Source of the DNA: Kushneria pakistanensis
Lineage (GTDB): Bacteria; Pseudomonadota; Gammaproteobacteria; Pseudomonadales; Halomonadaceae
Assembly: GCF_014652795.1 (NCBI RefSeq)
Contig: NZ_BMZM01000002.1
Span: 1-64,000 of the forward strand
Length of the DNA: 64,000 nt
Direction of reading: 5' to 3'
Part shown: piece after piece, positions 1-9,232 of the stretch
Layout: every line of letters begins with the position of its first letter
How positions within the stretch are numbered: the first letter of the stretch is position 1
Program-made: the position numbers and the translations under genes
Notes under the pieces: model-generated
The model's input: only the letters and a program-made list of their open reading frames with translations
The model's database searches: none
What the model was told of the DNA's origin: nothing

Positions 1-113
1 CGTTGCGTTGTGCTCCGTGGCAGCGGATGCGTACTTTATAGATCGACCTCCGATCGCGCAACCCTTTTTTGAAAAAGATTTCACATTTGTGTCACATGCC
101 TTTAGGCAGGCAT

Positions 114-785
114 TCAATTCCAGAGTGCCCACACTCTGTGACCGATGTCCTGCAGTGCCCCATAAGGCGGTAACCAGGGTGCCATTGATAGCATCACGAC
201 GCCCATCAACAGTGCCGTCTGCGGCGTACCATAATCGTAGAGCTTGAAGGCAGTACCAAAGGAGCGTTTTAAACGGCGCCCTTCGAGATCGATGCTGTAT
301 ATCTCATCCAGTAATAGATGAATGAGTACGCCAATCAACATGGCGCCGGCGAAAAACCAGGACTGTGTAGCCGTTTGTATAAAGAGGTGATAGCTCACGA
401 CGGCAACAGCCAGTGCCGACAGCATGGCCGCCAGCAGAGAGTGCCAGATTCCCCGATGCACTGAGAAGCGTTTGAAAAGAGTACTGAGGGGATAACGCAC
501 AAGGAGATAGGCGCCGATACCCACGCCGCTAAGCTCTACCAGGGATAGAAAGGGCTGCAGGGCCGAGACACAGCCAATCACCGCAAGCATTGCCATCAGC
601 GTGAAGAGTAGACGCACGGAGCGGGACTGGTCGGCATCAATGTCCGGAACAATGCCGCCAAGCGCAACCAGCCCTGCTACCGGAAAGCCATCAACAAACG
701 GCCACAGCCCTGCCTGCCAGCCCAGTCCGCCCACGAGAGCACCGCCGGCGGCAGCAACAGTAAAGTGTGTCTTGAAATTGGCCAT
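114..785 (-). CDS. YdjM-like inner-membrane metal-dependent hydrolase
   Basis: A 223-residue protein with four or five hydrophobic segments. It carries the motifs of the YdjM/DUF457 family: VPDIDAD near residue 45, HRGIWHS near residue 110 and HLLLDEIYS near residue 158. These conserved Asp and His residues are thought to bind metal in the membrane. E. coli YdjM is LexA-regulated, but I see no clear SOS box here. The gene opens with ATG at 785, and an AT-rich stretch (786-830) upstream probably holds its promoter. The family is clear; the substrate is unknown. Confidence 0.8.
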   Translation of the reverse strand: MANFKTHFTVAAAGGALVGGLGWQAGLWPFVDGFPVAGLVALGGIVPDIDADQSRSVRLLFTLMAMLAVIGCVSALQPFLSLVELSGVGIGAYLLVRYPLSTLFKRFSVHRGIWHSLLAAMLSALAVAVVSYHLFIQTATQSWFFAGAMLIGVLIHLLLDEIYSIDLEGRRLKRSFGTAFKLYDYGTPQTALLMGVVMLSMAPWLPPYGALQDIGHRVWALWN

Positions 786-867
786 AATATAACTACTGGA
801 TATAAAAACATATTATGGCGCAATTTCTTCAGTGACAACAATGCTCTAGCGCTAGACGAGAACAATG

Positions 868-1407
868 CTACTCATGTGATTGAGCCAGAAACTCGTCCTT
901 GAGGGACACGTAGTTGGCGGCAGAATACTCAAAGAAGCGATATTCGGATTCCTTGAGCGGGCGCAGCTGGCGCACCGGATTGCCACCATAGACATAGCCG
1001 CTTTCAAGATGCTTGCCGGGGGGCACGACGGCGCCTGCCGCTACCAGCACCTCGCTTTCAACGACCGCGCCATCCAGTACCGTGGCTCCCATGCCAATCA
1101 ATACCTTCGAGGCGATGGTGCAACCATGCAAGATGGCGCGGTGCCCCACGGTCACATCATCACCGATGGTCAGCGGGTAACCGCCGGGGCTATAGTCGCT
1201 GGCGTGGGTAATATGGAGTACCGAACCATCCTGAACACTTGTCCGGGCGCCAATGCGGATACGATGCATGTCGCCACGGATCACGGCCGTGGGCCAGACC
1301 GAGGTATCATCTCCCAGCGTGACATCTCCCAGCACCACAGCCGTCTCATCGATGAAGACGCGCTCACCCAGTGATGGCGAATTTCCCCTGAAGCTTCGAA
1401 TGCTCAT
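868..1407 (-). CDS. Gamma carbonic anhydrase family protein (YrdA/PaaY-like)
   Basis: A 179-residue left-handed beta-helix protein built of hexapeptide repeats (for example VVLGDVTLGDDTSVWPTAVI). It has the family metal ligands: His in RGDMHRIRIG, and two more in the HITHA and VGHRAILHG regions. Family members are zinc or iron trimers, sometimes with carbonic anhydrase activity and often of unproven function. It is on the same strand as the YdjM-like gene but separated by about 80 bp holding a 12-bp palindrome (845-856), so co-transcription is uncertain. Confidence 0.88.
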   Translation of the reverse strand: MSIRSFRGNSPSLGERVFIDETAVVLGDVTLGDDTSVWPTAVIRGDMHRIRIGARTSVQDGSVLHITHASDYSPGGYPLTIGDDVTVGHRAILHGCTIASKVLIGMGATVLDGAVVESEVLVAAGAVVPPGKHLESGYVYGGNPVRQLRPLKESEYRFFEYSAANYVSLKDEFLAQSHE

Positions 1408-1493
1408 GCTTGTATCCTCGCCTTGTTAAAACCCCATATGGATGACAGCCCCTGTAGATTGCATCAGGCAACAAGGCTGCCCCTGCCCTTATT

Positions 1494-2843
1494 TCAGAAC
1501 ATGGCACCCACCAATACCAGTGTCAGCAGTGGAATGGCGATCCAGCGCGTGACCTGACGCCAGATAACAAAGAAGCGTTCATTGCTGCTCAGCGCCTGTA
1601 CTGCGCGCGGCGCATCCATGACCCAGACGGCGAAAAAGGCAATCAGTAACCCGCCGACAGGCAACAGGATATCGGTAGGTATGGTGGTGGCCAGATCAAA
1701 GAAGGTCATGCCACCGATCGGCTGTACATCCGAAAGCCAAGAAAACGACAGCGCCGAAGGCAGCCCTACCAGCCAGACACCGCTGCCAATCAAAAGCGCT
1801 GATGTGACACGACGAAGCCCGGCGGAGTGCAACATGGCCACCATTGGCTCGGCAAGATTGATGGAGGACGTCCAGGTCGCAATCAACAGCAGAATAAAGA
1901 AACTGCCCAACCACAGGGCACCACCGGGCAACTGCGAAAAGGCCACTGGCAGGGTTACAAACATGAGCCCCGGGCCGGAGGCCGGGTCCATGCCCTGAGA
2001 AAAGACAATCGAGAAGATGGCAATGCCTGCCAGCAGCGCTACCAGAATATCCAGCAGTGCCACGGTGACCACGGCACGGGGTACGCTCTGTCCTTCCGGC
2101 ATATAGGCACCGTAGGCCATCAGGGCGCCAGCCCCCACAGCCAGGGTAAAGAAGGCATGTCCCATGGCATTGAGCACTACCATGAAGGTGATGGCCTGAG
2201 GGTCGGGCCAGAAAAGCCAGCGCAGCGCTGTCCCAAAGCCTGTTGTAGTCGCGGCATAACCGACCAGCACGACAAGCAGTAGATACAAAAGCGGCATCAG
2301 AAGGTTGTTGAGTCGCTCCAGCCCGCTACCCACGCCAAAGGCCACCACGCTCATCGTCAAAACCATGAACAGGGTTTGATTGATGATGACCCGCCCCGGG
2401 CTTGCCAGAAAGGCATCAAAGGCGGCGCCAATCTCCTGAGGAGAGCGGGACGCGAAATCGCCGCTGAACGCATCGACCAGATATTCCAGCGACCAGCCCG
2501 ATACGACCGCATAGAAGGAGAGAATCAAAAAAAGCGTGATTCCGCCCAGAAGCCCCAGAAGTCGCCAGTGCCGGCTACCACCTGCCTCCTGGGCCAGAAA
2601 GGCCAATGCCTGCATGGGTGTACGACGCCCCGCCCGTCCAATCAGGATTTCAGCCACCATGACCGGCAATCCCAGCAGCAGCACAAAGGCCACATACAAC
2701 AGAAGAAAGACCGACCCTCCGTTTTCACCGACCATCCAGGGAAAGCGCCAGATATTGCCCAGACCCACTGCCGCACCCGTCACTGCTATAATGAACGCAC
2801 GGCGCGACCCCCAGCGCTCTACCACTTCGGACATGTCCTGCAT
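1494..2843 (-). CDS. Sodium-dependent transporter, NSS/SNF family
   Basis: A 449-residue, roughly eleven- to twelve-helix protein of the neurotransmitter:sodium symporter family (LeuT fold). The TM1 signature GAAVGLGNIWRFPW, which lines the Na+ and substrate sites, lies near residues 24-37. It probably imports an amino acid or related solute with Na+, which suits a halophile. It is transcribed away from prlC, and the 120-bp gap between them must hold both promoters. The substrate cannot be read from the sequence. Confidence 0.88.
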   Translation of the reverse strand: MQDMSEVVERWGSRRAFIIAVTGAAVGLGNIWRFPWMVGENGGSVFLLLYVAFVLLLGLPVMVAEILIGRAGRRTPMQALAFLAQEAGGSRHWRLLGLLGGITLFLILSFYAVVSGWSLEYLVDAFSGDFASRSPQEIGAAFDAFLASPGRVIINQTLFMVLTMSVVAFGVGSGLERLNNLLMPLLYLLLVVLVGYAATTTGFGTALRWLFWPDPQAITFMVVLNAMGHAFFTLAVGAGALMAYGAYMPEGQSVPRAVVTVALLDILVALLAGIAIFSIVFSQGMDPASGPGLMFVTLPVAFSQLPGGALWLGSFFILLLIATWTSSINLAEPMVAMLHSAGLRRVTSALLIGSGVWLVGLPSALSFSWLSDVQPIGGMTFFDLATTIPTDILLPVGGLLIAFFAVWVMDAPRAVQALSSNERFFVIWRQVTRWIAIPLLTLVLVGAMF

Positions 2844-2964
2844 CCCTTCTACCGCGCCATGATGCGCACTGAATCAATTCACAATGCCGGCCGCCTGCAT
2901 TGAAACCGGCGTCCGACACCCTCATTGTCAACAGTATATCTTTCGCCAACCGCGAGGTCGCTTC

Positions 2965-5007
2965 ATGTCTACCAACCCCCTGCTTGAATCCCATGCCCTG
3001 CCCCCTTTCGAGGCCATCACACCGGAGATCATCGAACCGGCCATGGACGAGCTGCTCTCGCGCAACAAGGCGGCCATCGAAAGGCTGGTCGAGGAAGGCA
3101 GCTATACCTGGCAGGGGCTGGCAGCACCGCTTGAAGCCATCAATGACCAGCTCTCCCAGGCCTGGTCGCCGGTATCGCATCTCAACGCCACCATGAACTC
3201 CCAGGCACTTCGCGAGGCCTATCAGGCGTGCCTGCCGAAACTCTCGGCCTATGGCACCTGGCTGGGTCAGCATGAAGGGCTTTTCAAGGCGTTCCAGACG
3301 CTGGCAGAAAGTGAAGAGTACGACCGCCTGGATGAAGGGCAGCGCAAATCAATCGACAACACCCTGCGCGACTTCCGTCTGGCCGGTGTCGATCTGCCCT
3401 TTGAGAAAAAGGCCAGGTTTGGCGAGATTCAGGCTAGGCTGTCAACGCTTTCCAATACCTTTTCCAATAACGTGCTGGACGCCACCCAGGCCTGGCACCT
3501 GGATGTTGCGCGCGAGCGTCTGGATGGTCTTCCCGAGAGTGCACTGGAGACCCTGGCAGCCAATGCCGAGGCCAAGGGTGTCGAGGGATATCGCATTACG
3601 CTCGACTTCCCGAGCTTTTTCCCGATCATGAGTTATGCCCAGGATCGTGCCCTGCGCGAAGAGGTCTATACCGCCTTCGTCACCCGTGCCTCCGATCAGG
3701 GCCCCAATGCCGGCGAGTTTGACAACTCGGACGTCATGGCCGAAATCGTATCGCTGCGCCAGGAGATTGCCTCACTGGCAGGCTTTGCATCCTATGCCGA
3801 CTACTCGATGGCGACCAAGATGGCCGAGAGCCCGGACCAGGTCCTCGATTTTCTCAATGATCTGGCCAGCCGCGCCGTGCCGCAGGCAAAGGAAGAGTTT
3901 GAAACGCTCAGCGCCTACGCCCGTGATGAACTGGGGATCGACAGCCTGGCGCCCTGGGATACCGGCTACGCCAGCGAGAAGCTGCGTGAAGCACGCTACG
4001 CCATTTCACAGGAAGAACTTCGTCCCTACTTTCCGGCTCCCGGGGCCGTCGACGGGCTGTTCAGGGTTATCGGCAAGCTCTTTAACGTCAGCTTTCGTGA
4101 GAACACTCAGGCGCCGCGCTGGCACAGCGACGTGCGCTTTTTCGATATTCTTGAAGATGACCATGTCATCGCCGGGTTCTATCTCGACCTTTACGCGCGT
4201 GAAGGCAAGCGCGGCGGCGCGTGGATGGATGAATGCCGTGTCAGACGCGCTCGCGGGGATGGTGACATTCAGCTGCCGGTCGCCTACCTGACCTGCAATT
4301 TCACCCGCCCGGTAGGTGATCGTCCGGCCCTTCTGACCCATGATGAAGTCCTGACTTTGTTCCATGAGTTCGGACATGGCCTGCATCACATGCTGACCCG
4401 CCAGAACGTGGCCGACATTTCCGGCATCAACGGCGTGGCGTGGGACGCCGTCGAGCTGCCCAGCCAGTTCATGGAAAACTACTGCTGGGTACGTGAAGGT
4501 CTTGACCTGATTGCCTCGCATGTCGATACCGGAGAATCCCTGCCGGACGATCTGCTCGAGCGTCTACAGGCGGCCCGCAACTTCCAGTCGGCCATGACCA
4601 TGGTGCGTCAGCTTGAATTCTCGCTGTTTGATCTACGCCTGCACCGTGAGTATCAGACACCGAAGGCAGAGGATATCCAGTCCCTGCTCGATAGCGTTCG
4701 TCAGCAGGTCTCGGTGGTGCCCAGAGTCGAGTTCAACCGCTTCCAGCATGGCTTCAGCCATATCTTCGCTGGCGGCTATGCAGCCGGCTACTACAGCTAC
4801 AAGTGGGCCGAAGTCCTCTCATCGGATGCCTGGTCTGCCTTTGAAGATGCCGGCGTCTTCGATCAGGACACCGGCATGCGCTTTCGCACTACCATTCTGG
4901 AACAGGGCGGCGCCCGGGATGCAGCAGTACTGTTTCAGGAGTTTCGTGGGCGCGAGCCCAGCATCGAACCGCTGCTGCGCCATAGCGGTATTCTTCAAAC
5001 CGCCTGA
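2965..5007 (+). CDS. prlC: Oligopeptidase A (M3 metallopeptidase)
   Basis: A 680-residue cytosolic zinc endopeptidase that degrades short peptides, including cleaved signal peptides. The zinc-binding HEFGH helix (in LTLFHEFGHGLHHML) lies near residue 470, and the downstream Glu ligand falls in the GVAWDAVELPSQFMENYCW region. I chose ATG 2965, not the in-frame upstream start at 2884: GAGGT precedes it and the product then equals the E. coli PrlC length of 680. A small zinc-ribbon gene follows, as is common in gammaproteobacteria. Confidence 0.96.
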   Translation: MSTNPLLESHALPPFEAITPEIIEPAMDELLSRNKAAIERLVEEGSYTWQGLAAPLEAINDQLSQAWSPVSHLNATMNSQALREAYQACLPKLSAYGTWLGQHEGLFKAFQTLAESEEYDRLDEGQRKSIDNTLRDFRLAGVDLPFEKKARFGEIQARLSTLSNTFSNNVLDATQAWHLDVARERLDGLPESALETLAANAEAKGVEGYRITLDFPSFFPIMSYAQDRALREEVYTAFVTRASDQGPNAGEFDNSDVMAEIVSLRQEIASLAGFASYADYSMATKMAESPDQVLDFLNDLASRAVPQAKEEFETLSAYARDELGIDSLAPWDTGYASEKLREARYAISQEELRPYFPAPGAVDGLFRVIGKLFNVSFRENTQAPRWHSDVRFFDILEDDHVIAGFYLDLYAREGKRGGAWMDECRVRRARGDGDIQLPVAYLTCNFTRPVGDRPALLTHDEVLTLFHEFGHGLHHMLTRQNVADISGINGVAWDAVELPSQFMENYCWVREGLDLIASHVDTGESLPDDLLERLQAARNFQSAMTMVRQLEFSLFDLRLHREYQTPKAEDIQSLLDSVRQQVSVVPRVEFNRFQHGFSHIFAGGYAAGYYSYKWAEVLSSDAWSAFEDAGVFDQDTGMRFRTTILEQGGARDAAVLFQEFRGREPSIEPLLRHSGILQTA

Positions 5008-5055
5008 TCGCTTGTGACACGACCGGCAGCCCTGCGCTGCCGGTCAGGAGATCCA

Positions 5056-5307
5056 ATGAACCAGTCAACGCCCAAACGTTTTATCGCCGGGGCAGTCTGC
5101 CCGCGCTGTAGCGCCATGGATCGTATCCGCAGCTGGGAAAGCAATGGCACCCGCTACCGGGAGTGTGTCAGCTGTGATTTCTTCGAACAGTTGCCCATGA
5201 CCGAACAGGCGCCTGCAGCACTGGATACTCGTGTCTCCAAAAGCCAGCCGAACGCGGAAAGCGATGATTTTCAGCCCGTCAGGATTATCGATCCGGGCAA
5301 GCGCTAG
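5056..5307 (+). CDS. YheV-like putative zinc-ribbon protein
   Basis: An 83-residue protein with two CxxC pairs: CPRCSAMD near residue 15 and CVSCDFFEQ near residue 37. These form a likely zinc ribbon of the YheV type. CAGGAG at 5045-5050 sets the ATG at 5056. It lies 48 bp after prlC and before a strong hairpin terminator, so the two are probably one operon. The molecular role of this family is not known to me. Confidence 0.8.
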   Translation: MNQSTPKRFIAGAVCPRCSAMDRIRSWESNGTRYRECVSCDFFEQLPMTEQAPAALDTRVSKSQPNAESDDFQPVRIIDPGKR

Positions 5308-5332
5308 ATAACCCTGTGCCATGGCAGTATCA

Positions 5333-5365
5333 AAAGGACCCTGCCGGATAACGGCAGGGTCCTTT
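5333..5365. terminator. Bidirectional rho-independent terminator
   Basis: A perfect 14-bp stem (5333-5346 with 5352-5365), about a 5-nt loop, with A-run and T-run flanks. It lies between the convergent prlC-yheV unit and sodC and can end both transcripts. Confidence 0.85.
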
Positions 5366-5392
5366 CATGACCAGCAATGCTGATATATCGGC

Positions 5393-5917
5393 TCAGCGGC
5401 CTTCAATGACGCCGCAGGCCCAGCGAGCGCCGCCGCCGCCCAGATGCGGGGTATCGCTGTAGTTATCGCCGCCTTCATGAATGATGACGGCATGCCCGGC
5501 AAGGTCACTTTCCTTCAGGCGAGGTGCCAGTACCGGTGTCTTGATGTTGCCATCATTGTCCGCGACCAGCAGCGGCATGTCCCCCAGATGACTGTCTTTG
5601 ACATACGGGCCGCTGTGCGTGTCCGTTTCGTCCGGATCAAAATGGCCGCCGGCAGCGCCGGCCGGTGTCACTTCACCATCTTCGGTGGAAGGATCACAGC
5701 TGGGGTTGGCATGCAGATGGAAGCCATGCATGCCAAACCCTGGCAGACCGGAGATATCCGGGGTCGCCAGAAGACCGTAATCGGTATCCTCAAAGGTCAC
5801 CGTGCCCACGGAATCACTGACGCCTTCGTCCGTTGCCTTGTGCAGCTCTACAGTGGTATCGGCCATGGCCAGAGGCGTCATTGCCAGCAATGCTGATGCC
5901 AGAAAAAGTCTTTTCAT
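5393..5917 (-). CDS. sodC: Periplasmic Cu-Zn superoxide dismutase
   Basis: A 174-residue protein with a signal peptide (MKRLFLASALLAMTPLAMA) for export. It carries the Cu-Zn SOD copper ligands in GFHLHANPSC, the zinc-loop residues around AAGGHFDP and SHLGDMP, and the C-terminal signature GDNYSDTPHLGGGGARWACG, which includes the disulfide cysteine. It dismutates superoxide in the periplasm. It is monocistronic between a bidirectional terminator and metF. Confidence 0.95.
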   Translation of the reverse strand: MKRLFLASALLAMTPLAMADTTVELHKATDEGVSDSVGTVTFEDTDYGLLATPDISGLPGFGMHGFHLHANPSCDPSTEDGEVTPAGAAGGHFDPDETDTHSGPYVKDSHLGDMPLLVADNDGNIKTPVLAPRLKESDLAGHAVIIHEGGDNYSDTPHLGGGGARWACGVIEGR

Positions 5918-5992
5918 TGGAAGTCCTCTTGAGTCAGCCCATTAACGATTGGCGTATCAACAAGACTAGTTCGCTCCAGAGCATGCGACCAA

Positions 5993-6850
5993 TCAGCGAC
6001 AAGCCTTCTCAAGCGAGAGATCAGTCACGATTTTCGTGCAGGTCTCTGCCTGGTTGAGCGTGTAGAAATGCAGACCCGGCGCCCCCTGCTCCAGCAGCTG
6101 CTGACAAAGGCGTGTCACCACCTCATGCCCAAAGGCCTGAATGCTCTCACTGTCATCGCCATAGGCTTCAAGCTGTCGACGCACCCAGCGCGGAATCTCG
6201 GCACCACACATTTCGGAAAAGCGGGCAAGCTTGGTGTAGTTGGTGATCGGCATGATGCCCGGCACGATCGGTATATCCACACCGCGCGCCCGGACCCTGT
6301 CCACAAAATGATGATAGGCGTCCGGATTGAAGAAATACTGCGTGATGGCCATGTCAGCGCCGGCGCGTACCTTGTCGGCAAAATGATCGATATCACGCTC
6401 AAGGTTTTGCGCCTGCGGATGACACTCGGGATAAGCCGCCACGGTCAGATCAAAATGATCACCCGTTTCTTCACGAATGAAGTCAACCAGATCGCGGGCA
6501 TAGCGCATTTCCCCAATCCCCAGCATGCCCGAGGGCATGTCACCTCGCAGGGCAACAATGCGCTTGATGCCATGCTCACGGTATTGCGTCAAAAGCTTGC
6601 GGATATCGTCCTTGTCGCTGGCCACACAGGAAAGATGCGGCGCCGTGCAGATACCGGTATCGCGTGACATGCTTTTAACCGCATCAAAGGTGAAATCACG
6701 CGTGGTACCCCCGGCACCAAAGGTCACCGAGAAAAAGCGCGGCTTGAGTTCGGCCAGCCGTGTATAGACTTCCGGCAGCCGATCACGACCGGCCTCGGTA
6801 CGCGGCGGAAAGAACTCGAAGCTGAGTTCGGCTGAGCGCAATTCACTCAT
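5993..6850 (-). CDS. metF: 5,10-methylenetetrahydrofolate reductase
   Basis: A 285-residue FAD-dependent TIM-barrel enzyme that reduces methylene-THF to 5-methyl-THF for methionine synthesis. The N-terminal SFEFFPPRT motif and the GAGGTTRD substrate loop are intact. ATG 6850 (MSELRS) is preferred over the in-frame ATG at 6862, because AAAAGG abuts the upstream ATG and leaves no spacing. The other activated-methyl-cycle genes, ahcY and metK, sit more than 20 kb away in this window, so metF stands alone. Confidence 0.94.
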   Translation of the reverse strand: MSELRSAELSFEFFPPRTEAGRDRLPEVYTRLAELKPRFFSVTFGAGGTTRDFTFDAVKSMSRDTGICTAPHLSCVASDKDDIRKLLTQYREHGIKRIVALRGDMPSGMLGIGEMRYARDLVDFIREETGDHFDLTVAAYPECHPQAQNLERDIDHFADKVRAGADMAITQYFFNPDAYHHFVDRVRARGVDIPIVPGIMPITNYTKLARFSEMCGAEIPRWVRRQLEAYGDDSESIQAFGHEVVTRLCQQLLEQGAPGLHFYTLNQAETCTKIVTDLSLEKACR

Positions 6851-7066
6851 GAGTCTGAACATCCTTTTGATAAGTCACGCCGCTGATTGACTGACAGACG
6901 TGTGTACGGCCCCGGACTGCCTGTTTCCGCCATCGGTCAGGCCTTGATTGATGGCATGTATTGTGACGACGCCAACGTATCAGGCCAAATGAAAGATTCG
7001 GGGGTACTTATCAAGCAGAATTCATGTCAGACAGAATCCTGATCAAGCTTATGGACGCTGGAGGAC

Positions 7067-7122
7067 CAGGGGGGCAGGGGGGCAGGGGGGCAGGGGGGCA
7101 GGGGGGCAGGGGGGCAGGGGGG
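7067..7122. repeat. Tandem octamer repeat, seven copies of CAGGGGGG
   Basis: Seven perfect head-to-tail 8-bp units plus a partial eighth (CAGGGCA). They sit between the 3' end of selC and metF. Six-G runs spaced by two bases make the + strand a strong G-quadruplex candidate. The copy number is likely to vary by slippage. Confidence 0.95.
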
Positions 7123-7156
7123 CAGGGCATATCTGCCCTCAAAAGGTAGACAACAA

Positions 7157-7252
7157 TGGCGGAAAAGCGTGGGAGTCGAACCCACCAGGGACTGCTGGCA
7201 GCCCCTCTCGGGTTTGAAGCCCGAGCGCCCCACCGGGGAACGAAGCCTTTCC
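7157..7252 (-). tRNA. selC: Selenocysteine tRNA (anticodon UCA)
   Basis: The minus strand folds into a 96-nt tRNA-Sec. It has an 8-bp acceptor stem (GGAAAGGC with GCTTTTCC), anticodon TCA in a CTTCAAA loop flanked by CGGG/CCCG, a long variable arm, a GGTTCGACTCC T-arm, a G discriminator and an encoded CCA (7157-7159). The 8-bp acceptor and large variable arm are typical of bacterial SelC. It lies 51 bp after selB on the same strand, so it is probably co-transcribed with selAB. It decodes UGA in fdhA. Confidence 0.96.
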
Positions 7253-7303
7253 GGAACCAGACGATTTCAGCAGGTGCTAAAACGTGCCCGCATGATAGCG
7301 TAA

Positions 7304-9232
7304 TTAATGCCACATGTCGGCCCGACGCACGACATGATCATCGCGCACCCGCCGTGTATAGCCGATTCGATCAAAAAATTCGAGGATCAGAACCGCCAGC
7401 TTGCGGCCGATGCCCAGCCGGTCGCGAAAACTGGCGACATGAGCAGCGCCCTGCTGCGCCTCAAGCTGTCGGATCATGTCGGCCATGTCATGGACTGATC
7501 GAGCCAGGAAAAAATGATCCCGACGCACATGATAAACACGCCCAAGCCGGGCTGCCAGGGACAATACATGCCGCACCTGCGCTTCTTCAATGTTTTCCAG
7601 CCCGGCCAGATCACGCACCCGTGGCGGATCAAAGGGTGCTGCAGTCAGGTATGGCTGAACACGTTGCCATATCCTTTCATCCTCTTCCGACAGGGCGGCC
7701 TGATGTTCCGGTAGTGACAGAAAGGGACCATGCTGCTTTAGCATGCCCGCCGTCATCAGCGGCTGCAGGATCTGGCGAAACAGGGCACTGGGCAGGCCCG
7801 GCATGACCTGACGGCGTAGACGTTCACGCTCGGTACCCAGCATGGCCGGCTCACGCTCATGGTTGTCGGTGACCACCTTGAGGATACGCTCCCGGAGCGC
7901 TTCCAGCGCCTGCGGCGAGAAGGCACGCATGTCCTGACCTGCACTGATGACCCGGGCGCCCAGCACCTCGAACTCCCGGGCCAGCGAGGCGGGCGTGCGA
8001 TTGAAGTTGCGTGCCAGACCATAAATATCCGGTCCATCCTGACGCAGCATCAGCGCCACCCTGAGCGGCTCGTCCAGCGACATCCCGGTACTGCTCATGG
8101 TCGCCTGCCGACAGCTTTGCAACCATTGAAGTCGCGCCGGGGAGCGCTGACCGCGTCGGGGTGGTGTGCCATCGAGCACAATGGCACCACCGATGGTACG
8201 GCGCGCACCGTGATCCCGAACGATCACCCGATCCCCCATACAGGCATGCAGCGGTGTTTCCAGAATCATCTGGGCCAGCATGCGCTCCCCGGGCAGCAGC
8301 TGCTGGCCTTCCAGCAGGGAAATACGCCCGATGACATGCGACGCGCCCAGATGCAGATGCACCCCGGACCAGTGGTTCAGTGGCGGGGCATCCTCCAGAA
8401 GCTCCAGCGCAATATCCACACGCGTTAACGCCGGTGTGGGCAGCGCCTGGGCCACTACCCAGTCACCGCGCTGAACGGTTTCCCGATCAATACCGGGACC
8501 TGCCAGGTTCAGTGCCAGCCGATCGCCCTGACGGGCACGTTCCGCCACCCGACCCTGACGACGAAGCCCCCTGACGCGAGCCTCATGATCGGAGGGAAAT
8601 AATCTGACGCTGTCACCCACGGCAATCTCGCCGGCCACTACCGTGCCCGTGACCACAAGCCCCGACCCGGTCTTGGTAAAGGCGCGATCCACTGCCATGC
8701 GAAAATTGCCCTGTGCCACCTCGGCATCGCTGGCCTGTGCGCGTCGCCAGAGCTCTTCCTTCAGGGCTGCAATGCCCTCGCCGGTGCGACTGGACACCTC
8801 AAAGATACGCGAGTCTGCCAGCGGTGAGTCTGCCAGTAGCGCCTGAATCTGCTCATGCACTTCGACAAGCCGCTGGCGCTCAACCAGATCACATTTGGTC
8901 AGTGCAACCACGCCGCGATCAATGCCCAGAAGACGCAGTATCTGCATGTGCTCACGGGTTTGCGGCATGACGCCATCATCAGCGGCCACGACCAGCAGCA
9001 TGGTATCGATGCCCGCCACACCCGAGAGCATGTTATGGATAAATCGTTCGTGACCGGGGACATCAATAAATCCCAGCTCGAAATCGTCAGCCATTTCCGG
9101 GTAGGCGTAGCCTGCCTCAATGGTCAGGCCGCGTTCCTGCTCCTCACGCAGTCGATCCGTGCTGATACCGGTCAGCGAGTGGATCAGGGCTGTCTTGCCA
9201 TGATCTACATGGCCTGCCGTTCCTACGATCAT
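7304..9232 (-). CDS. selB: Selenocysteine-specific translation factor SelB
   Basis: A 642-residue elongation factor that carries Sec-tRNA-Sec and binds the SECIS hairpin. The GTPase motifs are G1 GTAGHVDHGKT at residue 4, G3 DVPGHE near residue 57 and G4 TKCD near residue 111. EF-Tu-like domains II/III follow, then the C-terminal winged-helix repeats that grip the SECIS. ATG 9232 overlaps the selA stop by 4 nt (ATGA), so the two are translationally coupled. An upstream in-frame start at 9265 would add residues not seen in the family. Confidence 0.96.
   Translation of the reverse strand: MIVGTAGHVDHGKTALIHSLTGISTDRLREEQERGLTIEAGYAYPEMADDFELGFIDVPGHERFIHNMLSGVAGIDTMLLVVAADDGVMPQTREHMQILRLLGIDRGVVALTKCDLVERQRLVEVHEQIQALLADSPLADSRIFEVSSRTGEGIAALKEELWRRAQASDAEVAQGNFRMAVDRAFTKTGSGLVVTGTVVAGEIAVGDSVRLFPSDHEARVRGLRRQGRVAERARQGDRLALNLAGPGIDRETVQRGDWVVAQALPTPALTRVDIALELLEDAPPLNHWSGVHLHLGASHVIGRISLLEGQQLLPGERMLAQMILETPLHACMGDRVIVRDHGARRTIGGAIVLDGTPPRRGQRSPARLQWLQSCRQATMSSTGMSLDEPLRVALMLRQDGPDIYGLARNFNRTPASLAREFEVLGARVISAGQDMRAFSPQALEALRERILKVVTDNHEREPAMLGTERERLRRQVMPGLPSALFRQILQPLMTAGMLKQHGPFLSLPEHQAALSEEDERIWQRVQPYLTAAPFDPPRVRDLAGLENIEEAQVRHVLSLAARLGRVYHVRRDHFFLARSVHDMADMIRQLEAQQGAAHVASFRDRLGIGRKLAVLILEFFDRIGYTRRVRDDHVVRRADMWH

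Noticed and set aside
7067-7122. Proline/Cys-rich coding repeat on the minus strand
   Set aside because: Frames through it give repetitive Cys-Pro-Pro-Ala-Pro sequence in three phases with no start context; it is non-coding repeat DNA beside selC.
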